6,209 nt of DNA from JARBAU01 sp029237525 (GTDB lineage: Archaea > Thermoproteota > Nitrososphaeria > Nitrososphaerales > Nitrososphaeraceae). The stretch is taken from contig DATBKT010000169.1 in assembly GCA_036555705.1 (NCBI GenBank), positions 1-6,209 of the forward strand. The letters are read 5' to 3'. Positions 1 to 5,853 of the stretch are shown piece after piece; the first letter of the stretch is position 1, and each line of letters opens with the position of its first letter. Below the pieces are notes generated by a model. The model was not told the origin of the DNA. It worked only from the letters and a program-made list of their open reading frames with translations, and searched no databases. The position numbers and the translations under genes are program-made.

Positions 1-591
1 AACAGTAGGTAAGATAAGTAATATTTCGAATTTTGCAGATTTTATTAGTTCAATAAATAGCGCCTTTGTTTTAGATGGATTATCGATTATTTCTGTTGTA
101 CCTAAAATGAGATTGCCTTCAATTTCCTTTATCTTTCTTTCAGCAGAAGTAGAAGCATTCCAAATACTCTCAAAAATATATTGTTGGTGTCGTACTACTT
201 CTCTATTGCTACTATAAATCATCATATCAGCTGATTTACCCTTTTCATGATATACAGCTGGTGCGGCATACTTATCCTCACTTACATAAAAATTCCCTTG
301 AATGCCAGTTAAATGACGCAATTCGTCCACCAGTGATAGTAACTCTTTGCAGTAGTGTAGATTATCTTTTGTTATTTCTGTAAGATACCGGACCTTAATT
401 CCTTTAGACTTTGTATCCATAAGCGCATCCCGTAATTGTTTAATTTCTGCTATTAATGGAGGCCTGGTATGATCTACACATGCGTCTAATCTGGTTTTGG
501 ATCCGAAAATTAATCCTAATAGAGTTCCTACTACATTATCCATACCGTATATTATGTCAGTTGCTTTGTTAGCGCTCTTTTCCGTATGCAT
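1..591 (-). CDS. Sensor histidine-kinase-type protein, N-terminal part (C-terminus beyond left edge)
   Basis: I translated this by hand: 197 codons with no stop from ATG 591 to the window edge. The protein matches, from memory, the N-terminal sensor region of the histidine kinases that are abundant in Nitrososphaera and Nitrosocosmicus. Recognisable blocks are HTRPPL (residues 41-46), KGIKVRYLTEIT (63-74), YCKELLSLVDELRHL (80-94), GNFYVSE (99-105), MMIYSS (123-128) and HQQYIFESIWN (135-145), followed by a second related segment starting near 165. I see no transmembrane helix, so this part is probably cytoplasmic. The fold may resemble the PLD-like effector domain of TrmB regulators (inference). 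The HisKA and ATPase domains expected downstream lie outside the window, so kinase activity is not shown. The start is fixed because an in-frame TAA sits at 603-601. A TATA box about 20 bases upstream and no Shine-Dalgarno sequence suggest a leaderless mRNA. The ligand is unknown. Confidence 0.8.
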   Translation of the reverse strand, partial: MHTEKSANKATDIIYGMDNVVGTLLGLIFGSKTRLDACVDHTRPPLIAEIKQLRDALMDTKSKGIKVRYLTEITKDNLHYCKELLSLVDELRHLTGIQGNFYVSEDKYAAPAVYHEKGKSADMMIYSSNREVVRHQQYIFESIWNASTSAERKIKEIEGNLILGTTEIIDNPSKTKALFIELIKSAKFEILLILPTV

Positions 592-1136
592 CCATGTACT
601 TTAGTATGTATATAATGATTCACATCGAACCAAAGATCAAAAGACATTTTTCTCTTTATAATGCATATTTCCTAGACAGAAACTAACGTGACCTCCAAAA
701 TCTGATTAGAATAAAATCCAGACATTATCTATCTATAGATATTAACCTTGTAGAGAATTAGAATATAATAGAGTCCATAACACTCCTCTAAGACTGAGCA
801 GAGACACAATTATGATACAAGAAGATCAAGTAGATTTGATGAATAGAATTTGTATGTGATTACAAGAACATAGGCATGAAGGGAGGGCACAGCGAAGATC
901 ATATGTACCATAGTTCTCGAGCTGAAATACAAGCCCTACAATCATCATAATATACTTTCAGTTAACAAGTATCTAAGAAATAATATAACATCCTTATCTA
1001 AGCTCTCGGGTTTTCATTATCCCAAGCTAAATCAATAAGAATTTGTCAATGGTGTTATTGACTCCTCTTCCTATTTTTAGTGATTTATGCTTAGACAGAT
1101 CATATTTTATTTATTTTAGCATTTCTTCTCTATAAT
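592..1136. other. Long spacer with no convincing gene
   Basis: Both strands carry frequent stops. The best short frame starts at ATG 812 on the plus strand: 15 codons, TGA, then 17 further open codons to a TAG. I recognise no family in it. A weak imperfect hairpin (AGCT/GGG with CCC/AGCT arms around 1001-1027) is present. No tRNA-like T-arm or C/D-box pair was found. The sequence may hold dead gene remnants, but I cannot identify them. Confidence 0.5.
609..616 (-). promoter_or_regulatory. TATA box of the sensor gene
   Basis: On the minus strand this reads TTATATAC. Its centre is about 20-22 bases before ATG 591. Archaeal transcription starts roughly 25 bases downstream of the TATA centre, which places the transcript start at or next to the ATG. 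A leaderless message fits the absence of a Shine-Dalgarno sequence. Confidence 0.5.
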
Positions 1137-1346
1137 CTACCTTTCAACAGAAAACGAGAAATTGATGCATGTCCTGTATTTAGTTATTTTACCAGTACTG
1201 GGATCCACTTGAGCAGTTTGATCTACTATTTCTATTCCATGAATTCCACGTACCGTTTTTACAGCTTCATTTACTGCAACTTGAGCAGCATCTTCCCATC
1301 CCTTATCTGACGTTCCTACTATTTCTTCGATCTTTGCAATCGACAT
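1137..1346 (-). CDS. Dodecin-family protein
   Basis: The gene encodes 69 aa, the normal dodecin length of about 65-75. Dodecins form hollow dodecamers that sequester flavins or flavin breakdown products in the cytoplasm. Visible family features are the opening strand SIAKIEEIVGTS (residues 2-13), the helix WEDAAQVAVNEAVKTVRGI (17-35), the strand IEIVDQTAQV (38-47), a turn DPSTGK (48-53) and the closing strands YRTCINFSFSVER (57-69). By my remembered alignment, the Trp that stacks on flavin in Halobacterium and Mycobacterium dodecins (in LDWFEV-like context) is Gly37 here, and the partner Gln is Arg58. Flavin binding is therefore uncertain. Trp17 lies in a different position, in the helix. The gene stands alone, with a TATA-like box placed for a leaderless transcript and no Shine-Dalgarno sequence. 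The family call is firm; the ligand is not. Confidence 0.88.
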   Translation of the reverse strand: MSIAKIEEIVGTSDKGWEDAAQVAVNEAVKTVRGIHGIEIVDQTAQVDPSTGKITKYRTCINFSFSVER

Positions 1347-1665
1347 AAATTTAATTAGACTCCATTTTAAATAAAAGTTTCAAACATGGTATTTGTCTAG
1401 ATTTTTGGCTTTTTGATGCCACCATTCTATACTGAATATCGAAATTAATTTCTGATTCAGTCAAATGACAAAGATGACAATGCGCCCTATTGGTGTTATA
1501 TTATGATTGATACTGTGCATTACTGAATATATTGTTATAGCTGATTTTTTGGTCAGTCAGTATCTCCTCTAATGGTCTGTCACAATATTTTTGAATTCTC
1601 ATTTAAAAATGTTGCAATTGTGAGGTACATGATTACAGCCATGGTCACCGATATTATTATTATTA
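1347..1665. other. Spacer between malic enzyme and dodecin genes
   Basis: This 319-base gap holds the dodecin promoter at its left end and the region downstream of malic enzyme at its right end. The longest short frame noticed on the minus strand, from ATG about 1640, is only 20 codons and unrecognised. A T5 run on the minus strand near 1605 might serve as a weak archaeal terminator for malic enzyme, but nothing shows this clearly. Confidence 0.4.
1366..1375 (-). promoter_or_regulatory. TATA-like box of the dodecin gene
   Basis: The minus strand reads TTTATTTAAA here. Its centre is about 24 bases upstream of ATG 1346. That spacing predicts transcription starting at the start codon, so the message would be leaderless. 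No other TATA-like element lies at a suitable distance. Confidence 0.45.
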
Positions 1666-1668
1666 TTA
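1652..1668. repeat. TAT/ATT trinucleotide microsatellite at the malic enzyme stop
   Basis: This is a run of more than five TAT units. The malic enzyme stop codon (TTA on the plus strand, 1666-1668) is its last unit. Slippage would change the 3' untranslated region rather than the protein unless it involved a loss reaching the stop. Confidence 0.7.
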
Positions 1669-2862
1669 AGTCTTATTAGTTATATGTACTTGAATTGCCT
1701 TTTTTAGTGTTTCAGTAACGATACGAATTATGCGAGGATCATCCACTTTAGGTATAATATAGTCATACTTTAAATGATCTCTGTCAACTATGTCAGCAAT
1801 CGCCTTTGCAACAGATACAAGCATATCCTCAGTTATAGTCTTCACTCTAAGGTCTAATAACGCACGTAATATAGAAGGAAATACAACAGCATTGTTGAGT
1901 TGATTTGCAAAGTCTGATCTGCCAGTAGCCACAATCTTTGCACCAGCTCGTAAAGCATCAGAAGGAAGGATTTCCGGATCGGGATTACTTAATGCAAATA
2001 CTATTGCATCACGATTCATAGATCCTATGATATCCTTTTCGATAAGCTGTCCCTTGCCAGATACGCCGATAAAGACATCGCTTCCCTTTAGCACGTCTGT
2101 AAGACTTCCTCTTAATTTATCAGGGTTTGTTTTACTAGATATCTCCTTTTTGTAAGGATTTTCTGTGGTTCTAATTCTACCTTCGTATATCGCTCCAGAA
2201 CTATCGACTACAACAATATTCTTGCATCCAGCTTCATTTAATATTCTGAATATCCCATAACCAGCAGAACCTGCTCCTGCTATGACTACGCGAACTTCTT
2301 CTATTTTTTTTTGTAGTAACCTGAGTGCGTTGAACAATCCAGCTAAGGCAATAATTGCAGTACCATGCTGGTCATCATGAAAAACTGGAATCGAGAGATC
2401 CTTGTGGAGCCTTTCTACGATCTCTAGAACTTTAGGCGATTCAATATCCTCGATATTTACAGCCCCAAAAACCGGTTGGATCGCCTTTACCAATTTAATA
2501 ATTTCTTCCTTGTCCCTAGTGTCTATGCATATTGGAAACGCATTAATGCCTCCCAGGGCTTTAAACAAAACGGATTTTCCTTCCATGACAGGTATCGCTC
2601 CTTCCGGACCAATGTTGCCTAATCCCAGCACTCGTGTACCGTCACAAACAATTGCAACATTATTCCATTTTGATGTAAAGTCATATGCCAATCGTTTATC
2701 AGTACTTACTTTCTTGGCAACGGTCGCAACACCTGGAGTATAAATTAGATCTAGCGTACCATTCTTGCCCTCAGAAGAACTGTCTATGGATACCCTATTA
2801 TGAATTTCAATCTTTCCCTTTAACATTCGATGGAGGTTTATGGCATCTTCTTCTAAACTCAA
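1666..2862 (-). CDS. Malic enzyme, NAD(P)-dependent, short archaeal/bacterial type
   Basis: This cytoplasmic enzyme oxidatively decarboxylates malate to pyruvate and CO2, yielding NAD(P)H and linking the C4 acid pool to pyruvate. The 398-aa length suits the short prokaryotic type without a phosphotransacetylase domain. The N-terminal malic domain shows YTPGVA with the catalytic Tyr41, GLGNIGPEGAIPVMEGK (residues 80-96) ending in the likely catalytic Lys96, metal ligands in NIEDIE (Glu138, Asp139) and FHDDQHGTA (Asp163/Asp164). The NAD-binding domain has GAGSAGYGIF (196-205), an acidic Asp220 at the end of the second strand (which favours NAD, inference), SNPDPEI (292-298) and ATGRSDFANQLNN (312-324). 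All key residues are present. The start is TTG 2862, immediately preceded by an in-frame TAA. The first ATG is codon 13 and would remove the conserved-looking SLEEDAINLH. It is divergent from the zinc-finger gene. Confidence 0.93.
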   Translation of the reverse strand: MSLEEDAINLHRMLKGKIEIHNRVSIDSSSEGKNGTLDLIYTPGVATVAKKVSTDKRLAYDFTSKWNNVAIVCDGTRVLGLGNIGPEGAIPVMEGKSVLFKALGGINAFPICIDTRDKEEIIKLVKAIQPVFGAVNIEDIESPKVLEIVERLHKDLSIPVFHDDQHGTAIIALAGLFNALRLLQKKIEEVRVVIAGAGSAGYGIFRILNEAGCKNIVVVDSSGAIYEGRIRTTENPYKKEISSKTNPDKLRGSLTDVLKGSDVFIGVSGKGQLIEKDIIGSMNRDAIVFALSNPDPEILPSDALRAGAKIVATGRSDFANQLNNAVVFPSILRALLDLRVKTITEDMLVSVAKAIADIVDRDHLKYDYIIPKVDDPRIIRIVTETLKKAIQVHITNKT

Positions 2863-2896
2863 TTAAATTATCCAATTACATTTCACTTTGTCAATG

Positions 2897-2902
2897 TATA
2901 TA
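2897..2902 (-). promoter_or_regulatory. TATA box of the malic enzyme gene
   Basis: TATATA on the minus strand (context CTATATACA) lies with its centre about 37 bases before the TTG start. The expected transcription start would leave a leader of only about 10-14 bases. I see no Shine-Dalgarno sequence in that leader. Confidence 0.5.
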
Positions 2903-2934
2903 GATTGCTGTCATTAAAAAACATCATTAATTTG

Positions 2935-2947
2935 TATCCTGGGGATA
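2935..2947. promoter_or_regulatory. Small inverted repeat in the divergent promoter region
   Basis: TATCC-TGG-GGATA has perfect 5-base arms around a 3-base centre. It lies between the divergent malic enzyme and zinc-finger genes, upstream of the malic enzyme TATA box. It could be a regulator site, but arms this short can arise by chance. Confidence 0.2.
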
Positions 2948-3127
2948 TCATGGTGCCGCATTCTTGAAAATAATTGAATTTATATCCTCAATCGAATAAT
3001 AGGTTAATAACCGCTAAAAGAACAATTTGGTGAAAATACTCGAATTAATAATAGACAAAACCATAGTAATAGTATGCAACAACAACAAACTCTTTTAATC
3101 TTTATTGTGTACAGCTCTTACATAACC

Positions 3128-3244
3128 ATGAAGGAATCCTATCATTGCATGCCTTGCGATAAAGAATTTATAGAAAAGGCGATGGCAAGAAATCATAAAA
3201 AATCCACTGGTCATCGAATCATAGAGCGCATCCTAGAAAAATAA
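3128..3244 (+). CDS. Tiny single C2H2 zinc-finger protein
   Basis: The protein is 38 aa and consists essentially of one zinc finger: Cys7-x2-Cys10-x12-His23-x5-His29, with Phe14 at a usual core position, the STGH segment typical of such fingers, and a basic tail (RIIERILEK). Very small single-finger C2H2 proteins of this kind are common in Thaumarchaeota and are thought to bind DNA, RNA or protein; the partner here is unknown. The same frame stays open upstream to ATG 3074, giving a 56-aa alternative that begins with four glutamines and a hydrophobic stretch. I prefer ATG 3128 because the finger starts just after it and the extension looks non-coding. It is divergent from malic enzyme, 265 bases away. 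No Shine-Dalgarno sequence is seen. Confidence 0.7.
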   Translation: MKESYHCMPCDKEFIEKAMARNHKKSTGHRIIERILEK

Positions 3245-3618
3245 AAATGAATCTGTTATTGCCACTAGCTATTAGATAGAGTTCTTAGTTATTCGAGTAA
3301 GCTTGCAAGCAATATGACAGTATTATTATTATATATTATAATTGCTGCCGCAAATGATACATCTTGCACTAATAATTAATTTGAGATATGAATTAGATAA
3401 CCCGGTTGTTCTGCTCAGATTGAGAATTTTGATCTATGAGGAAATCAAAACATCTAGACGGTTATAGTACGCTGGGTTGTATCATAAAACTAACACCATC
3501 CTGAGCTAGCTTACAATCTGGAATAGAAATGGTCATTTGAAAATCGAAAAGTATTAACTAAAAATAAAAAATGATTCAAATACTATTAGGTGCATTGTTT
3601 CGATGATTTACCAACAAT
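3245..3618. other. AT-rich spacer with no gene
   Basis: No frame of useful length is seen on either strand. It contains a perfect 10-base palindrome, GCTTGCAAGC (3301-3310), a TAT-repeat tract from 3321 merging into TATATATTATAA, and an A-rich stretch at 3560-3572 that may be the relic of the promoter of the following broken gene. No tRNA or other structured RNA is recognised. Confidence 0.45.
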
Positions 3619-5040
3619 ATGCAAAAATATGATTTAATAGTTATAGGTGGTGGCTCGGGACTGGAAATTGTCACATCTGCCGCCCAACATTGTCTGAATG
3701 TAACTATTATTGAAAGAGACAGACTAGGCGGAACTTGCCTAAACAAAGGATGAATACCCTCTAAACTATTGATTCATGCTGCCGACGTATTAGAAACAAT
3801 TAAGCAACCTGCAAAATTTGGAATAGTTATATCAGAATATAAGCAGAATTCAGACAAATTGTTCAAAGGGTAAAAGGCTTTACAGACCATGAATCTGTCG
3901 AAATTCAAAACGTACTTGCTGATGTCAATAATCCCAAACTTTTCTCTAAAGAGTGCAAATTCATAGGACTGAAAATGATTAGATTGTTTGACAATAGCAA
4001 TGACAATGATGGCATTAACGGCAACGGACTAGATATCTTGGTCGGAGATAAAATGTTGATACCAGCTGGTTCTAGACCAAGAATTCCGTCCATTGCAGGA
4101 TTAAAAAAAGACTGATTATCTGACTAGCGATCCGGCGTTACGTCTTGAAAAACCAGCTTCCACTCTTACTATTAAAGGAGGCGGATACATGGTCTGTGAA
4201 ATGGCTAATTGTTTTGGGACATTAGGAACAAAGATAAATATCGTGCAATTAAATTACATCTTGCATCCGAATGAGGATGAAGACATATCACAAAATTTTA
4301 CTAAAGTTTTCTCGAAAAAATATAACGTTTACTTAGGTTATGAAACAGAAAAAGTATAAAAAATTGATGATAACAATCACAAGAAATTCTACATACAAGC
4401 CAAGAAAAAATCCGAGTCTTTGGAATTAGTTTCAGATCAACTTTTAATTGCTGCATGAAGGGTACCAAATACAGATACCCTCAATCTTGATAAGACTGGC
4501 GTTGAAGTTGATGAGAAAGGTAACATTAAAACTAATATGTATCTCAAAACTAATATCAGTGGTATATTTGCCCTGGGTGAAATAGTCGGTCGGTATTTAT
4601 TCAAACATAGTGCAAATCATGAAGCAATATTTGCCTATAACAATATTATTCATTATGATAATAAAATTCATGTGGATTAAACTGCAATGCCGCATGCAAT
4701 TTTCACTTCGCCTCAAATAGCTGGAGTAGGATTCACAGAGCAAGAACTTAGAAACCAGAATCAGATATCTTATGTAAAATCCATTTATCCTTATATCAAT
4801 ACAGCGATGGGAAAGGCAATTGAGGATCAAGATGGATTTGTAAAATTCCTCATAGACAAGAAAAGTAAAAAGATCCTTGGCTATCATATAATTGGAAGCT
4901 GTGCATCTATTTTGATTCATGAGGTCTTAGTTGCGATGATGTCTGACAATGGTAATGGTACTATTGATAGAATAGTGGAGACCACTCACGTTCATGCTGC
5001 GCTATCAGAAGTAGTTATGAGAGCCGCGGCAGAATTTTAA
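3619..5040 (+). pseudogene. Broken FAD-dependent disulfide oxidoreductase (dihydrolipoamide dehydrogenase/mercuric reductase family)
   Basis: About 474 codons, the usual family length, can be followed from ATG 3619 to TAA 5038. They include the FAD site (VIGGGSGLE), the redox motif GGTCLNKG-stop-IPSK, the NAD(P) site (GGGYMVCE), the second FAD motif (ALGEI, usually ALGDI) and the C-terminal dimerisation domain with the His-Glu pair in HVHAALSEVV. The frame is lost by a net one-base deletion near 3835-3846 and restored by a net one-base insertion near the A7 run at 4103-4109. In-frame stops are TGA 3751 (second redox Cys), TAA 4357, TGA 4456 (Gly of an A[T/A]GRVPNTD motif) and TAA 4678 (probably Tyr). 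An active enzyme would pass electrons between NAD(P)H and a disulfide or metal substrate; this copy cannot do so by normal translation. The original substrate cannot be read from the sequence. Confidence 0.9.
4687..5040 (+). other. Surviving C-terminal dimerisation-domain ORF within the oxidoreductase relic
   Basis: After the last stop (TAA 4678) an ATG at 4687 opens 117 codons to the natural end of the gene. They cover almost exactly the pyridine-nucleotide-disulfide oxidoreductase dimerisation domain: AMPHAIFTSPQIAGVG at the start of the domain, then GYHIIGSCAS, and the conserved HVHAALSEVVMRAA end. This stretch is free of stops and frameshifts, unlike the rest. Gene callers would report it as a protein, but it lacks the FAD, NAD and redox sites. 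I see no promoter or Shine-Dalgarno sequence immediately before it, so it is best treated as part of the pseudogene. Confidence 0.6.
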
Positions 5041-5175
5041 AAAGACTATACGTTTTCTTGATATATTTCCTCATAATTCATGATTAATTGGCATAGCAAA
5101 ATCAATACTATTAAGATGTTGAATACCAAAATCTATCGATTGGCATTTCCAGACAAGGTGATTTCACAAACCACA

Positions 5176-5180
5176 TATAT
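5176..5180 (+). promoter_or_regulatory. Possible TATA box of the small membrane protein gene
   Basis: TATAT in the context CACATATATCATA has its centre about 36 bases before GTG 5214. This would give a leader of about 10 bases that begins near the GGTG at 5202-5205. Confidence 0.35.
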
Positions 5181-5213
5181 CATACTTGACATTTCAAGAA
5201 TGGTGAAAAAATT

Positions 5214-5456
5214 GTGGATAGAAATGAAGATGACAAGAATAATGGAGATGAGCTGATAAAAGACTATAATGCAATACTCAGAGAGAGTACTTTGCTTACG
5301 ACTGTATCAGGATTCATCTTTGGTTTTTTATTTAATACGACAATAAATACACCGAGATCTTTTACACCGATAGATAGTATTATTTTGACGTTTGCTCTAT
5401 TTACCTCAACTTGTTCAATTTGTCTATTGAATCTGATTAAATCGATACAAATGTAG
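5214..5456 (+). CDS. Small two-helix membrane protein, probably truncated DUF6328-like
   Basis: The 80 codons encode an acidic start (MDRNEDDKNNGDE), then KDYNAILRESTLLTTVSGFIF-type sequence with two hydrophobic segments at about residues 27-45 and 53-73. The ESTLLTTVSGF and FGFLFN blocks resemble, from memory, the N-terminal half of DUF6328-like membrane proteins of Thaumarchaeota, which run to about 150 aa or more. There the second helix is followed by an MPVIYHH-type motif; here similarity fades after about residue 70 and a TAG follows, so the gene is probably cut at its 3' end. The start is GTG 5214, the only start codon after TGA 5187, with a weak GGTG Shine-Dalgarno-like sequence 8 bases before it. 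The function is unknown. It lies between the oxidoreductase relic and the IS end and may itself be dead. Confidence 0.55.
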   Translation: MDRNEDDKNNGDELIKDYNAILRESTLLTTVSGFIFGFLFNTTINTPRSFTPIDSIILTFALFTSTCSICLLNLIKSIQM

Positions 5457-5853
5457 TCGGCAAGGGATTGTAGTTCGTCAGGTAATACTAAACGTAATCC
5501 TATATTATTATTATTAAATATAACTGATTCACTGACCATATGACACTTTTGCATTTGTTGCCTTACCAACCGATTTTCAAGAGCGGTCTTATTGTTCTAC
5601 GATGTATTCGTATATTGTCTTCCTTTCCTTCTGACCCGCATATATTTGACTGCGGTTATCTGTTTGATTTGCAATTAGCTGGTCTGCCCGGCGATTTCAT
5701 ATTGCTATCATAAATCCGACCAACAGATTGAATGGTTACGTTAAATTCACTTGACGCTATGTGCATAGGCTGAGTAAACATTCCAATTTAGAACAACACT
5801 TCTCCTTTAACTATTCTTCGTCAATTAATAATATTCTATTTTAATATGTATAA
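5457..5853. other. Gene-free stretch with possible minus-strand remnants
   Basis: No intact gene is seen. On the minus strand, one frame from about 5674 down into 5264 has a single stop (TAG 5597-5599) across some 135 codons and reads peptides such as VKYMRVRRKGRQYTN and LRLVLPDELQSLADYI. A neighbouring frame (ATG about 5783) reads 42 codons including KSPGRPANCKSNR. These may be pieces of a broken unknown gene, but the 5264-5456 part overlaps the membrane protein in antisense. A TAT repeat occupies 5503-5516. Confidence 0.35.
5503..5516. repeat. TAT trinucleotide microsatellite
   Basis: There are more than four TAT units in a row. It is the same repeat class as at 1652-1668 and 3321-3331, and here it lies in non-coding sequence downstream of the truncated membrane gene. 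Confidence 0.6.

Noticed and set aside
812..913. Plus-strand frame MIQEDQVDLMNRICM-stop-LQEHRHEGRAQ
   Set aside because: It is very short with an internal TGA and no recognisable family. It is not enough to call a gene or pseudogene.
2402..2903. Plus-strand open frames of 113 and 72 codons opposite malic enzyme
   Set aside because: They are antisense to a malic enzyme with all catalytic motifs and show no recognisable protein features.
3301..3310. Palindrome GCTTGCAAGC as a terminator
   Set aside because: It has no loop or following T-run, and lies 57 bases after the zinc-finger stop.
3905..4093. Minus-strand 62-codon frame
   Set aside because: It is antisense to the readable oxidoreductase relic and resembles no family.
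4597..4920. Minus-strand 107-codon frame
   Set aside because: It is antisense to the C-terminal part of the oxidoreductase relic, whose plus-strand translation is clearly the real one.
3619..5040. Alternative genetic code (TGA read as Gly or Cys) for the oxidoreductase
   Set aside because: The two TGAs replace different amino acids, and TAA stops and frameshifts occur as well. Intact neighbours such as malic enzyme have no internal TGA.
5116..5256. Plus-strand 46-codon frame from ATG 5116
   Set aside because: It overlaps the start of the membrane protein in another frame, is unrecognised, and its last third is simply that gene's N-terminus read out of frame.
5264..5569. Minus-strand 101-codon frame starting at TTG
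   Set aside because: Much of it is antisense to the membrane protein with recognisable helices. Only the upstream part is kept, as a low-confidence finding.
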